A stretch of 62,034 bases of DNA from Nitrospira sp. (GCA_015903945.1 JABMDL010000017.1:1-62034), one strand, 5' to 3'; shown: positions 46,587-56,875, counted from the stretch's first letter. Numbers and translations are program-made. The notes: generated from the letters alone by a model not told the origin.

Positions 46587-47678
46587 TCAGACATTGAATC
46601 GAAAATACACGATGTCCGCTTCTTTGACCACATAATCCTTACCTTCGAGACGGAATAACCCCTTCTCTTTCACCTTGGCCTCCGACCCGCAGGCCAGCAA
46701 GTCATCGTAGTGGTAGACCTCCGCCCGGATAAATCCCCGCTCCATGTCCGAGTGGATCTTGCCCGCTGCCTGCGGCGCCCTGGTCCCCCGCGGGATGGGC
46801 CAGGCTCTGGATTCGATCTCCCCCGCCGTGAAGAAGGTGATGAGATTGAGCAGCGCGTACGCTTCGCGAGTGAGCCGCACCAGTCCGGATTCCGTCAATC
46901 CCAATTCGCTCAGAAACGCGGCCCGCTCGGACTCAGGGAGCGACGACAGCTCCGCTTCCAACTGGCCACAGATCGTCACGACACGCGCACCGCGTTTGCC
47001 GGCGAAGTCTCGCACCGTTTGCACCATCGCTTCGTCGGCATGCTGCCCTTCCGAGACATTCGCCACGAACAGGACGGGCTTGGCGGCCAGCAGCTGGCAT
47101 TCATCCAAGATGATCCGTTCCTCCGGCGTGTACGAGAGATTTCCCAGCCACTCCCCCTTGTCCAACAGACCGATCAGCCGCGTCATGAACTCAACCTCAA
47201 ACACCGCCTTTTTGTCTCCCGCCCGGACTTTCTTGTCGGTCTTCTGCTTGCGGCGGTCGAGCGTCTCCAGATCGGCGAGCATCAATTCCGTTTCGATCAC
47301 ACCAATATCGCGGAGAGGATTCACGCCACCGCTGACGTGCACCACATCCGTCCCTTGGAAACACCGGACCACATGCAGAAGGGCATCGACTTCCCGGATG
47401 TGCCCGAGGAACTGGTTACCCAGCCCTTCGCCCTTGCTGGCGCCCTCGACCAAGCCGGCGATGTCCCGGACTTCGAGCGTGCTGTAGGTGGTCTTCTTGG
47501 ACTTGAAGATGTCGGTGAGCGTGACAAGACGCGGGTCGGGTACGAGCGCGATGCCGGTGTTCGGATCGACGGTGGCAAAGGGATAGTTCGCCGCCAATGC
47601 CCCGCCTCCAGTCAACGCATTGAAGACCGTCGTCTTGCCGACATTCGGCAGCCCGATCATGCCACAACAGAGTCCCAT
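46587..47678 (-). CDS. ychF: YchF/Ola1-type P-loop NTPase
   Basis: The 363-residue protein begins with the G1 motif GLPNVGKTTVFNAL and has NVSE in place of the usual NKxD, as in this ATP-preferring family. A C-terminal TGS domain ends KEADIVYFRFNV. It binds ribosomes. Order ychF-pth-rplY-prs is a conserved neighbourhood. Confidence 0.96.
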   Translation of the reverse strand: MGLCCGMIGLPNVGKTTVFNALTGGGALAANYPFATVDPNTGIALVPDPRLVTLTDIFKSKKTTYSTLEVRDIAGLVEGASKGEGLGNQFLGHIREVDALLHVVRCFQGTDVVHVSGGVNPLRDIGVIETELMLADLETLDRRKQKTDKKVRAGDKKAVFEVEFMTRLIGLLDKGEWLGNLSYTPEERIILDECQLLAAKPVLFVANVSEGQHADEAMVQTVRDFAGKRGARVVTICGQLEAELSSLPESERAAFLSELGLTESGLVRLTREAYALLNLITFFTAGEIESRAWPIPRGTRAPQAAGKIHSDMERGFIRAEVYHYDDLLACGSEAKVKEKGLFRLEGKDYVVKEADIVYFRFNV

Positions 47679-47708
47679 GTACTTTTCCTTCCTCTCTTAA
47701 TGCTGAAG

Positions 47709-47785
47709 GGGAACAACCAGGCTGGCCTCACTGCGCGCACTGTTCTCACCCACCGCACTCGGCGCGCCAAGATGCGCCTGTTCCC
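47709..47785. repeat. Palindromic element with ACTGCGCGCA core, copy 3 (degenerate)
   Basis: Short outer arms GGGAACA (47709-47715) and TGTTCCC (47779-47785) enclose ACTGCGCGCA (47730-47739) and GGCGCGCC. Architecture matches the elements at 12.3 and 30.7 kb though the arms are shorter and drifted. It lies between pth and ychF. Confidence 0.5.
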
Positions 47786-47851
47786 GGTTAAGCACCACCC
47801 TTAGTCCCATCATGAGATCCATTCTCACGAGCACGGCGATCGAGCAACGGG

Positions 47852-48442
47852 TCAGTCTGGTTGCTCCCCTTCCTCTGCCCGCTCTCTTACATTGAACTGG
47901 TTCATCGCGGCTGCAGCACCCCGATGGATCAGACATTCCAACGCGTCAACTGCCCGTTCCAGACAAGGTTCCAATACCACGACCTCGTCACGCGTAAATT
48001 GCTCCAGCACATAGTCGGCAGAATTCTGTCCAGGCGCCGGACGCCCGATTCCGATCTTGACTCGGATGAACTGCGGCGTCCCCAGCGCCTCGATCACCGA
48101 CTTGATCCCATTGTGTCCTCCGTGCCCTCCGGCCAGCTTGATCCGCAACCGGCCCAGGTCCAGATCGAGATCGTCATGGATGACGATGAGATCCTCGGCT
48201 GTGAGCTTGAATTCTCGAAGAAGGCCTTTGAGGGGAGGGCCGCTGAGATTCATCCAATCCAGCGTCCCAGCAAGTTCGATCAGCTCGGAACCAAGCCGTC
48301 CGTAACCGCGGGAAGCGAGACCATGCCGCGCGAGACGGATGGACCACCGAGCGGCTGCCCGCTCGAGGGTCCACATACCGATATTGTGGCGAGTCTGGGC
48401 GTAGGCGTTTCCAGGATTGCCCAATCCGACGAGGAGACGCAC
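47852..48442 (-). CDS. pth: Peptidyl-tRNA hydrolase
   Basis: The 196-residue enzyme releases tRNA from peptidyl-tRNA. It has GLGNPGNAYAQTRHNIGM with the catalytic His20-type residue and Asn10, IHDDLDLDLG with the catalytic Asp, and GGHGGHNGIKS. It begins 2 bp after the rplY stop. Confidence 0.96.
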   Translation of the reverse strand: MRLLVGLGNPGNAYAQTRHNIGMWTLERAAARWSIRLARHGLASRGYGRLGSELIELAGTLDWMNLSGPPLKGLLREFKLTAEDLIVIHDDLDLDLGRLRIKLAGGHGGHNGIKSVIEALGTPQFIRVKIGIGRPAPGQNSADYVLEQFTRDEVVVLEPCLERAVDALECLIHRGAAAAMNQFNVRERAEEGEQPD

Positions 48443-48444
48443 TC

Positions 48445-49233
48445 TTACTTCTTCTTTTCAGCTTCCTTCTTCTCGGCCTTGGGAGCCGCGGCATCCTTGC
48501 CGGCGTCTTTCTTCTCGCCCGCCTTGGCGTCACCCGCCGCCGCTCCTGCTCCAGCCTTGGCCGGTTCCGCACCGGGCACACCCTCACCGGCTACTTCCTT
48601 ACCCTTGGCCATGACTTCCGGTTCCACCGCACCGGCCCCGCTCGTGAGCAAGGCCTCGAGCTTTGCATCGGACATGGGCGCCGCAACGCTGACCACCATC
48701 TGGTCTGGATCGTCCAAGAAGCGGACCCCTTCGCGCGCCGCAATTTCCTTCACATGAATGCCGGCGCCGATTGCCAAGGGCGACGCATCGACTTCGATAT
48801 GGTCGGGCAGCGCGGACGGCAGACATTCAACGTGCAAGTCGCGCATGTTATGATGCAACACACCGCCTTCCTTCACTCCTAGCGGAACGCTTCCGACAAC
48901 CTGGATCGGCACTTTGACTCGAATGGGCTTGTCCATGGACACTTCGAATAGGTCCGCATGCAGCACTGCGCCGCTGACGGGATCGACTTGATAGTCGCGC
49001 AGAAGCGCCGTGCGGTTCGGTTTGGACTTCGCCCCCGCTACGGTCAGGGCAATCAAAGCGGAACTGCCCGCATGAGACTTTAAAATCTTGATCAACTCAT
49101 CCGGATTGACGGTCAGCAGCAAACACTCCCCCTGGCCATAGAGCACGGCCGGAATTTTTCCCGCACGGCGCATGGACCGCGCGGCCCCCTTGCCGGCTTG
49201 CTCTCGCATCGTCACTGCTAAATCGAACTTCAT
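48445..49233 (-). CDS. rplY: 50S ribosomal protein L25 (Ctc type)
   Basis: The 262-residue protein combines an N-terminal L25 5S-rRNA-binding domain with a TL5/CTC beta domain (DLHVECLPSALPDHIEVD), then a long tail of alternating Ala and Lys/Glu (about 215-262). The tail exceeds that of most Ctc proteins and is probably disordered. It lies between pth and prs. Confidence 0.94.
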   Translation of the reverse strand: MKFDLAVTMREQAGKGAARSMRRAGKIPAVLYGQGECLLLTVNPDELIKILKSHAGSSALIALTVAGAKSKPNRTALLRDYQVDPVSGAVLHADLFEVSMDKPIRVKVPIQVVGSVPLGVKEGGVLHHNMRDLHVECLPSALPDHIEVDASPLAIGAGIHVKEIAAREGVRFLDDPDQMVVSVAAPMSDAKLEALLTSGAGAVEPEVMAKGKEVAGEGVPGAEPAKAGAGAAAGDAKAGEKKDAGKDAAAPKAEKKEAEKKK

Positions 49234-49290
49234 GATACCCCTCCATCTCCCGCTTCCCGCCGCAGGCCCAGTAGTCAGAGTCTGGGCAAA

Positions 49291-50232
49291 TCAGGCGAAT
49301 AATGAACTGACTGACTCGTCCTCGTGAATGCGTCTGATCGCCTCTCCCAGCAAAGGCGCCACCGACAATTGCTGCAATTTGGGGCAGGCCTGGTCTTTCC
49401 CGCGCAGCGGGATCGTGTTGGTCGCGACAACCTGGGCAATGCAAGACTCCCGCAACCGATCCAGGGCTGGCCCCGATAACACCGCATGGGTGCATGCCGT
49501 CCAGACTTCGCGCGCACCTTGATCGACGCAAGCCTGCGCCCCCTGTACGATCGTGCCGGCTGTATCGATCATGTCATCAAGCAACAACACGCTCTTGCCC
49601 TTGATATCACCGATAATATTCATGATTTGGGCTTGATTTGGCCCCTCACGCCGCTTGTCGATAATAGCCAGGTTGGCCTGAATCCGCTTGGCGAACGCGC
49701 GGGCCCGTTCCACCCCGCCGGCGTCAGGCGATACCACGACAAGGTCGCTGATCTTCTGTTTCTTGACATAGTCCAACAACACCGGCAATGCGTAGAGGTG
49801 ATCGACTGGCACGTTGAAGAATCCCTGGATTTGCCCCGCATGGAGATCCATCGTCAACACGCGGTCCGCCCCGGCCGTCGTGATCAAATCAGCCACCAGC
49901 TTGGCGGTAATCGGCACCCGTGGCTGATCTTTTCGATCCTGGCGGGCATACCCAAAATAAGGAATGACGGCGGTAGTGCGGTTAGCCGACGACCGTTTGA
50001 GCGCATCGATGATGATCAGCAATTCCATCAACGAATCGTTCACCGGCTGGCAGCAGGATTGGACGACGAAAACGTCCGCGCCACGGACATTCTCGTCAAT
50101 CTTGACTCGAACCTCCCCATCGCTAAATGACGAGACGGTGGCTTCCCCAAGTTTCTGCCCCAGGTACGCGCAGATCTCTTGTGCAAGCGCAAGATTGGCG
50201 TTCCCAGAGAAAATCTTCAATTCCCTGTTCAT
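49291..50232 (-). CDS. prs: Ribose-phosphate pyrophosphokinase
   Basis: The 313-residue PRPP synthase shows [34 protein letters not shown], and the PRPP-binding [10 protein letters not shown]. The ATG at 50232 follows AAGAAGGTTCA and matches the family start; an ATG 33 nt upstream is rejected. PRPP feeds nucleotide, His and Trp synthesis. Confidence 0.96.
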   Translation of the reverse strand: MNRELKIFSGNANLALAQEICAYLGQKLGEATVSSFSDGEVRVKIDENVRGADVFVVQSCCQPVNDSLMELLIIIDALKRSSANRTTAVIPYFGYARQDRKDQPRVPITAKLVADLITTAGADRVLTMDLHAGQIQGFFNVPVDHLYALPVLLDYVKKQKISDLVVVSPDAGGVERARAFAKRIQANLAIIDKRREGPNQAQIMNIIGDIKGKSVLLLDDMIDTAGTIVQGAQACVDQGAREVWTACTHAVLSGPALDRLRESCIAQVVATNTIPLRGKDQACPKLQQLSVAPLLGEAIRRIHEDESVSSLFA

Positions 50233-50424
50233 TGAACCTTCTTGGGTCGTCCGAATCGACGGCAATAAATGGAGTACGGTCGTGGTTCTTCTTCGGTGAG
50301 CGCCGGCAGAGCGCGTTTGTCCGCGCTATGCTCTGTCACTACACGCACAGAGGAAGGGAACCGACCGTGGACTGTATCGGAAATCTCCCGCGCCTGTCAA
50401 CCAAACTCCCGCGCTATGGGGATG

Positions 50425-51351
50425 TCAGGGGTTCGCGATCAGCGGCCCGGAGGCGGTGGCAACGACGAACACCCTGTACCGCGGTCTGGGTTGAAAATAA
50501 GCGTGGGCGTGCGTCGCACGCGCTTCATCACGGAACACTCCAAAGACAGTCGCGCCGCTTCCCGAGAGCAGCGCTGCTTCGGCACCCTGCGTTAGGAGGT
50601 CTCGTTTGATCGCTCGAAGGTCCGGATGAGCTGCAAAGACCGGCGCTTCAAAGTCATTCTCGGCGGCTTGCATAATCTGCTCCCAAGACATTTCATGTTC
50701 CCGGTCCAGGGCGGCCTGCTGGTCGGACAGTGCGGGGACATGAGTCCGCGAGGAGGAAAGTTGCTGGTAGGCCCATTTTGTTTCCACGGAAAACCCTGGA
50801 TTAACGAGAACGATCCAGCGACTTCCCTTCATTCGAACTGGGCTGACATGTTCGCCTCGGCCCGTGACAACGGCAGACGGAGCGAAAAAGAAGAACGGCA
50901 CATCGCTCCCCAAGGCTTGGCCGACCTGTGCCATCTCCATCGCCGACCACCCCAGATTCAAGAGCCGATTCAGGCCGATGATCGTGGCCGCCGCATCACT
51001 GCTCCCGCCACCTAGCCCCGCCCCCATTGGAATGCGCTTGGTGAGGGCAATATCCATCCCGAGCGTCCGTTCGCATCGCCGGAGAACGGCTGCAGCGGCA
51101 CGAATCACAAGGTTGGTCTGATCCGTACTCAGGGAAGCGACATCACAGTGTAGCCTGATGTCCTCATGGTCCCGGTTCAGACGGATAGTGATGTCATCTT
51201 CCAGTCCTACGGTCTGCATGACCGACCAGAGATTATGGAACCCATCGGCACGACGGTCGAGGACACGAAGTATCAGATTGGTCTTGGCAGGGGCACGAAC
51301 AGTGATCGCTGAGGCAGGTACACTAGGTGAATGGCGTTCGCGATTAGTCAC
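50425..51351 (-). CDS. ispE: 4-diphosphocytidyl-2-C-methyl-D-erythritol kinase
   Basis: The 308-residue GHMP kinase phosphorylates CDP-ME in the MEP isoprenoid pathway. Motifs are RAPAKTNLILRV, IPMGAGLGGGSSDAAA (ATP-binding) and LLSGSGATVFGV. Its start overlaps the preceding response-regulator gene by 8 bp. No tRNA was found in the 190 bp between ispE and prs. Confidence 0.95.
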   Translation of the reverse strand: MTNRERHSPSVPASAITVRAPAKTNLILRVLDRRADGFHNLWSVMQTVGLEDDITIRLNRDHEDIRLHCDVASLSTDQTNLVIRAAAAVLRRCERTLGMDIALTKRIPMGAGLGGGSSDAAATIIGLNRLLNLGWSAMEMAQVGQALGSDVPFFFFAPSAVVTGRGEHVSPVRMKGSRWIVLVNPGFSVETKWAYQQLSSSRTHVPALSDQQAALDREHEMSWEQIMQAAENDFEAPVFAAHPDLRAIKRDLLTQGAEAALLSGSGATVFGVFRDEARATHAHAYFQPRPRYRVFVVATASGPLIANP

Positions 51352-52732
51352 GGCCTCCTTTTATAGCATACTTCTCGAGTCGATACCGGAACGACCTGGT
51401 GTTCAGCCGAAGCAGCCGCGCGGCTTTCTTCTTGACCCATTTCGACCGCTCAAGCGCCTTGAGCAAAAGATCTTTTTCGATTCCATTGACGAGCCCTTCG
51501 AGATCCACGCCTTCGTCCGTCAGGTCGACGGGAACCCCCGCCTGCTGCTGTTGCGGCGATACCGTACGATGCAGCCATCCCTGCACATCCGTGTCGGTAA
51601 CCGTCCCTCCCGTTGAGAACGCGACGACTCGTTCGATCAAGTTCTCCAACTCGCGGACATTACCCCGCCATTCATGCGCCAGCAGTACATGCATGGCGTC
51701 AGAGCTCAACACCGGGACCGGTTTTCCGCTCTCCTTGGAAAACTTCTCCAGAAAATGGCTCACCAGCAAAGGGATATCCCCGCTCCGGAGCCGCAACGGC
51801 GGAAGCCGAATCGGAATCACGTCCAATCGATAGTAGAGATCTTCGCGGAACGAGCCGTCAGCGACTGCTTTTTCAAGATCCTTGTTCGTCGCCGCCACAA
51901 TCCGTACGTCGACTTTGACATCCTGACTGCCCCCCACCCGGCGAAATTCACGTTCCTGAATCACCCGCAAGAGTTTCACTTGGATCGTCGGTGTGGTATC
52001 GCCGATCTCGTCCAGGAAAATAGTGCCGCCGTTAGCCACTTCGAATAACCCTGCCTTGTTCGAGATGGCACCGGTAAACGATCCCTTCATATGGCCGAAC
52101 AGCTCGCTTTCCAGCAGCGTTTCAGGCACCGCGCTGCAATTGACGGCGACAAACGGCATGGTGCTCCTGGCACTGTTGTAATGGATCGCCCGGGCCACCA
52201 ATTCCTTTCCGGTCCCGCTTTCCCCGCAAATCAGCACATTGCTCTTCGAGTCGGCCACTTTCCGAACGATCTCGAACACCTTCTGCATGGCGTCGCTTTG
52301 GCCGACTAACTGGGCAAACGACGACTGGCTGGCCATCTCCCGCTTGAGGAGGATGTTCTCGGTCGTCAAGCGCCGCTTTTCGAGCGCATTGCGGATAATC
52401 AGTTGCACCTCATCGACTTGGAACGGCTTGGTCAAATAATCGTACGCGCCCTGTTTCATCGCCTCGACCGCGGAATCCGCGCTGGCGAACGCCGTGATCA
52501 CCAAGACCACCGTTTCCGGCGAGGCCGACTTCACCGCTTTGAGCACTTCCATGCCGCCGACTTTCGGCATTCGCAAATCGGTGATAACCAGATCAAATAT
52601 TTCCTTGTGCAACAGCTCGACGGCTTCCTCGCCGTCAGCCACACTGGTGACCTCATATCCGGTTCGTTTGAGCATGATGCTCAACACGTCCCGCAAACTC
52701 GGTTCGTCATCGACGACTAAGATCTTTTCCAC
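51344..52732 (-). CDS. pilR: Sigma-54-dependent response regulator (PilR/NtrC type)
   Basis: The 462-residue regulator has a receiver (Asp52-type residue in LVITDLRMP), an AAA+ domain with GESGTGKE, the sigma-54 contact loop GSFTGA (GAFTGA variant), and a Fis-type helix-turn-helix at the C-terminus (ARLLRLNTRSFRYRLEKY). It overlaps its kinase gene by 16 bp. PilR identity is inferred from the kinase architecture and the adjacent pilC. Confidence 0.9.
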   Translation of the reverse strand: MEKILVVDDEPSLRDVLSIMLKRTGYEVTSVADGEEAVELLHKEIFDLVITDLRMPKVGGMEVLKAVKSASPETVVLVITAFASADSAVEAMKQGAYDYLTKPFQVDEVQLIIRNALEKRRLTTENILLKREMASQSSFAQLVGQSDAMQKVFEIVRKVADSKSNVLICGESGTGKELVARAIHYNSARSTMPFVAVNCSAVPETLLESELFGHMKGSFTGAISNKAGLFEVANGGTIFLDEIGDTTPTIQVKLLRVIQEREFRRVGGSQDVKVDVRIVAATNKDLEKAVADGSFREDLYYRLDVIPIRLPPLRLRSGDIPLLVSHFLEKFSKESGKPVPVLSSDAMHVLLAHEWRGNVRELENLIERVVAFSTGGTVTDTDVQGWLHRTVSPQQQQAGVPVDLTDEGVDLEGLVNGIEKDLLLKALERSKWVKKKAARLLRLNTRSFRYRLEKYAIKGGRD

Positions 52733-54411
52733 GGTTCCCTACCTTCGTGCCACAGCCGTACCCCGGCATCCGCCGAACGCGGCAGGCACACAACAAATTG
52801 CGTTCCTTCCCGCTCCCGACTATCTACCTTGATCCATCCCCCGTGCAAATCGACGATTCGATGCACGGCCGCCAGCCCTAGTCCCGATCCATGCGTTTTA
52901 GTGGTGAAGAAGGGCAAGAAAATCTTATCGAGATTCTTCTTGGGAATACCTTCTCCGGTATCTCTGAACACGACTTCGACCACGTTGGCCTTGCGTCCAC
53001 CGGCATCGATTTCCCGCGGCCTAGTCGCGATTTCAAGCTGCCCTCCGTGCGGCATCGCATCGAAGGCATTGATGGCCAGATTCCAAAAGACTTGCTTCAT
53101 TTGGTTTTGATCGACCTGCCCGATCAATGCCTCAGGGGCCAGCGAGGTCACAATCGTGATGTTCGGCCTGGCCCGTGCTTCATGTTCTACCAGATCGAGA
53201 GTCTCGGCAAGGACTTTGTTCAAATCGAACTCGGCCAGATTCAACGCCGGCGGCCGAGCGTACTGGAGGAACTCCGTGATGATGGTATCCAGCCTGGCTG
53301 CTTCCCGAATCGCGATGTCCATGAGGCGCCGATTCGTATCGTCAGTTCCCAGATCCCCGCGAAGCATCTGCATAGCACCCGCGAGAGCCCCCAGCGGATT
53401 TCGGATTTCATGCGCCATGCCCGCCGACATTTCCCCAAGACTGGCCAACCATTCCTTTCGTTTCATTTCTTCTTCGAGATCCCGCAGTCGGGTCAGATCC
53501 TTGAACACACCGACCAATCCGGTCTCCTCTCCTTGCTCGTGCAGAGGCGCCAAGGTCATCCCAAGAATCAAACGGTTGCCGTCGGCCTTTTTGCACTCGA
53601 CCTCGAACCGGGAATTGGCAGACGCCGTCTGCAGATGCTCCTCTGCTTCTTGTCCTGGGTACCAATTGAACACGTCCCGCCAGGGGCGCCCATGCACTTG
53701 TTCAAAGCTGTAGCCGGTGGCCTCCTGCGCCGCAGGGTTGAACGACGTAATCCCTCCGTGTTCGTCCGCCGTGAACACGCCGCTGCTGATGCTATGGACG
53801 ATATTTTCGTGGAAGGCTCTCAGACGGTTCAGCCCCTGTTCTTTTTCACGCAGCGACTGATCCGCAGACTGAAGTTGGTCCGCCAAGGCCCCGCTGAGAA
53901 AGCCGACGACCAGGAACGCCACTCCATAGACGCCGAACGCCTGGAGCGACTCAGCCGCACTGAGACGAGTCTGGGGCAACCACCCCCACGCCTCGGCCAA
54001 CCCATAGAGTTGCACGTTGGTCAGCGCGCCGAACAGAATGATACAGAGGGAGGCGGTGAGAAGCCCAACCCGGCGGCGCGGCACCAGACTCGCCAGCGTG
54101 ACGCTGATGACATAGAGCACGGCGAACGGGCTTTCGATGCCTCCCGTTCGGGCGATCAAGACCGTTTCAAGCAAGAAGTCGACCGTAATTTGAACCCATG
54201 AAAACCGGGCCAGGGCCTCGGCGCTCGCAAGTCTCCGAAGCACGACGGCATACAGAATCGTGACCCCATAGGTAAAGACGATCAGCGCGTAGAAGGTTTC
54301 GACCCGTTCGCCCTTGGTGACTTGAAAAGTGAGGGAGAGCCCTAGGAGAAGGGTCACGACGACGACACGCAGCCCCATCAACCAGTAAATCCTGGTTTTG
54401 ATATCGCCCAT
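52717..54411 (-). CDS. pilS: PilS-type sensor histidine kinase
   Basis: The 564-residue kinase has about six hydrophobic segments in residues 10-190, a PAS domain (220-330: SISSGVFTADEHGGITSFNP), HisKA with the phospho-acceptor in AGMAHEIRNPLGAL, and an HATPase domain (GSGLGLAAVHRIVDLHGG). The multi-span N-terminus followed by PAS is the PilS layout that senses pilin in the membrane. Confidence 0.9.
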   Translation of the reverse strand: MGDIKTRIYWLMGLRVVVVTLLLGLSLTFQVTKGERVETFYALIVFTYGVTILYAVVLRRLASAEALARFSWVQITVDFLLETVLIARTGGIESPFAVLYVISVTLASLVPRRRVGLLTASLCIILFGALTNVQLYGLAEAWGWLPQTRLSAAESLQAFGVYGVAFLVVGFLSGALADQLQSADQSLREKEQGLNRLRAFHENIVHSISSGVFTADEHGGITSFNPAAQEATGYSFEQVHGRPWRDVFNWYPGQEAEEHLQTASANSRFEVECKKADGNRLILGMTLAPLHEQGEETGLVGVFKDLTRLRDLEEEMKRKEWLASLGEMSAGMAHEIRNPLGALAGAMQMLRGDLGTDDTNRRLMDIAIREAARLDTIITEFLQYARPPALNLAEFDLNKVLAETLDLVEHEARARPNITIVTSLAPEALIGQVDQNQMKQVFWNLAINAFDAMPHGGQLEIATRPREIDAGGRKANVVEVVFRDTGEGIPKKNLDKIFLPFFTTKTHGSGLGLAAVHRIVDLHGGWIKVDSREREGTQFVVCLPRSADAGVRLWHEGREPWKRS

Positions 54412-54490
54412 GCCGCTGACCTCGCCGGACCGCAGGAAGGGAAGGGGGTTACGCCATGCCGAGGAGCGCCTCCTTTCCGGATGCGATCGC

Positions 54491-55705
54491 TTATCCGACG
54501 GCTCCCGCCATCGTGAAGATCGGCAAATACATCGCGACCACGATGAAGCCGACTGTAATTCCCAGGAACACCATCATCATCGGCTCGAGCAACGTTGTCA
54601 GGTTCGTGACTGCCTCATCGACTTCATCTTCATAGAAATCCGCAATCTTGCCCAACATGTTGTCGAGCGCGCCCGTCGATTCACCCACGGCAATCATGTG
54701 CGTCACCATCTTAGGAAAGGTTCCGCTCTTCGCTAAAGGGTCGGAAATCGTCTTCCCTCCACTGATACTCACCTTGGCATCGAGCAACGCGCCTTCCACT
54801 ACTTTGTTTCCCGCTGTCTTTGCACAGATGGTCAACGCCTCCAGTAAGGGCACTCCGCTGGACAACAAGGTTCCCAGAGTCCTGCTGAACTTGGCCACAG
54901 AAGCCTTCCGAATCAATTCACCAAAGATCGGCGCCTTCAATAACAACTTATCGATGGCCAATCGCCCTTGCTGAGTCCTGTAGTACTTTTTTACCCCGGT
55001 CACAATTCCAATGATGACACCCAGGATGATGTACCAATAGGATTGCGCAAAATTGCTCATGTCGATCACAAGCTGCGTCGGAGCGGGGAGCCCCATCTTT
55101 CCGCCGGACATTTCCTTGAACATCTTCTCGAAGACCGGAATGACCCAGATCATGAGGACTGTGATGACGATGCCGGCAATTCCAAGGATGGCCGCCGGAT
55201 AGACCATCGCACTCTTGATTTGTCCCTTCAGTTTCATGGCCTTTTCGATGTGCTTCGACAGCCGCCCCATAATCGTATCTAGCAACCCACCGACTTCGCC
55301 CGCGTGGACCATGTTGACATAGAGGTCGTCAAAGATCTTCGAATGTTTTTTGAGTGAATCAGAGAAGGTCGCGCCTCCCTCGACTTGCACCTTGATCTCA
55401 CCCACAGCCGTCCGTAACGCCGCGCTTTCCGATTGCGTTGAGAGAATTTCGAGACATTGAATTAAAGGCAAGCCAGCATTGATCATTGTCCCGAACTGGC
55501 GAGTGAACACGACCAGGTCCTTCTCCCCCACCCCGCTGCCCAATTGGAATGAAAATCCTTGCTTGGCCGCTTTTTCCTCGAGGCTCGTTACGACGACCTG
55601 TTGTTTGCGCAACTGCTCGACCGCTTCATCGCGCGACTTGGCGACCAACTCGCCCTTTTTTACCGTTCCCGATTTGCTCCGTCCGACATAAGCAAACGTG
55701 GCCAT
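54491..55705 (-). CDS. pilC: Type IV pilus inner-membrane platform protein
   Basis: The 404-residue protein belongs to the PilC/GspF family: two repeated helical GspF domains (FTRQFGTMINAGLPLIQCLEI split around 70-90; SRTLGTLLSSGVPLLEAL near 285) and three membrane segments near 165-190, 215-240 and 370-395. It anchors the pilus or type II secretion assembly motor. The next genes downstream are the PilS/PilR-type regulators. Confidence 0.93.
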   Translation of the reverse strand: MATFAYVGRSKSGTVKKGELVAKSRDEAVEQLRKQQVVVTSLEEKAAKQGFSFQLGSGVGEKDLVVFTRQFGTMINAGLPLIQCLEILSTQSESAALRTAVGEIKVQVEGGATFSDSLKKHSKIFDDLYVNMVHAGEVGGLLDTIMGRLSKHIEKAMKLKGQIKSAMVYPAAILGIAGIVITVLMIWVIPVFEKMFKEMSGGKMGLPAPTQLVIDMSNFAQSYWYIILGVIIGIVTGVKKYYRTQQGRLAIDKLLLKAPIFGELIRKASVAKFSRTLGTLLSSGVPLLEALTICAKTAGNKVVEGALLDAKVSISGGKTISDPLAKSGTFPKMVTHMIAVGESTGALDNMLGKIADFYEDEVDEAVTNLTTLLEPMMMVFLGITVGFIVVAMYLPIFTMAGAVG

Positions 55706-55850
55706 AGATCTCGTCCTCTTGTGGCTCCTTGAGCCGGTTGTGAGAGAAAATCCTGACGACGTTTCGAGTCTACTGGGGGGTCAAAAACCTGTCAAAATAA
55801 TTGCACTATTTCCCCGGGGGCCGTTTGGCGCTCGGCAAGACGCGAGAGCT

Positions 55851-56393
55851 TCAGGCGGGTGGAAGCGATGCATTGATATGGCGGTAGCTACGGTAGATGT
55901 AATGAAACCCGGACGTAAGCGTAAATCCGACCATAGCCGCCACGAGAGGGGTCACCATGGAAAGGCTCAGGTCGAGCCAGGTCAAGAGGACAACCATGAG
56001 CACATAGGATAATTGCAACAGAGTGGTTCCCTTCCCCCAGAACGTGGGGGTCATATCGATCTGAGTCCCCATGACATGCGCGAGTGCGGTCCCCAATAAG
56101 AGGATGACGTCCCGACTCACCACCATGATGACCAACCAGGAGGGCGCAAGATGCAACATCGACAGCGAGAGAAAGGCCGACGTGAGAAGCAGTTTGTCAG
56201 CGAGCGGATCCAGGAGCATGCCGAGTCTGGTCTGCTGATTCCACCGGCGCGCGAGAAGCCCGTCGACCGCATCAGTCAGTCCGGCTACGACCAACACCAA
56301 CAACGCTAATCCGTAGGCGCCATAGGCCATACATTCGATGAAGACGGGAACCAGCAGGATACGGAGCAGCGTCAGACTGTTGGGAATGTTCAT
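55851..56393 (-). CDS. pgsA: CDP-diacylglycerol-glycerol-3-phosphate 3-phosphatidyltransferase
   Basis: The 180-residue membrane enzyme makes phosphatidylglycerophosphate. The CDP-alcohol phosphotransferase motif DG-x2-AR-x8-G-x3-D-x3-D is exact (VDGLLARRWNQQTRLGMLLD then PLAD). Several membrane spans surround it. Confidence 0.93.
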   Translation of the reverse strand: MNIPNSLTLLRILLVPVFIECMAYGAYGLALLVLVVAGLTDAVDGLLARRWNQQTRLGMLLDPLADKLLLTSAFLSLSMLHLAPSWLVIMVVSRDVILLLGTALAHVMGTQIDMTPTFWGKGTTLLQLSYVLMVVLLTWLDLSLSMVTPLVAAMVGFTLTSGFHYIYRSYRHINASLPPA

Positions 56394-56557
56394 GGAAATG
56401 AACTATGAACGGGATCTCCGATATGGGGAGAGGGGCATCATAGTAATCGACGCCACTCTTGTCAACGCGGTTGCAGTCACCGAACCGCCCCCTTTATAAT
56501 TGCCCCCCTACGTTGCGCCGCACAATACCAGCGCCCATCGCGACTCCGGAGGAATAC

Positions 56558-56875
56558 ATGAGCACGTTGCCGTTGATTTTCAAAAAAGAGGGACTCGTTG
56601 AGAGACACCAGATCGAGGGCGTTGACCCCAGCGACCGCTATTTCAACCGCACCATTTTCGTGAATCGAACAGCATCCGGTTATAGCGCCAAAGTTACGTA
56701 CGAAGCTCTTGCGGTCGAGAGCGGATCCCATTCCACCATTGCCGCAGCCGTAAAGGAACTGGTGGAAAAACTTCAGGGGTTCGGATTCACCCGCATGCGA
56801 ACGAGGGCCAACTTCAAAGGGGTGCGCTATCTGGCGGAAAAGGAAACCTGGATCGATTACAACGACCGGCCCTAG
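56558..56875 (+). CDS. Hypothetical protein, 105 residues
   Basis: I do not recognise this protein. It has a two-layer alpha/beta feel with IFKKEGLVERHQIEGVDPSD and AAAVKELVEKLQGFGFTRMR. The ATG at 56558 is preceded by GGAGGAATAC, a strong start; an in-frame start at 56459 would overlap a gene-free GC-poor stretch. It is convergent with the serine hydrolase, whose stop codon begins 3 bp beyond. Confidence 0.7.
   Translation: MSTLPLIFKKEGLVERHQIEGVDPSDRYFNRTIFVNRTASGYSAKVTYEALAVESGSHSTIAAAVKELVEKLQGFGFTRMRTRANFKGVRYLAEKETWIDYNDRP

Noticed and set aside
50266..50424. Possible tRNA between ispE and prs, a common location
   Set aside because: No T-loop GGTTCRA-like sequence, cloverleaf or CCA end was found on either strand.
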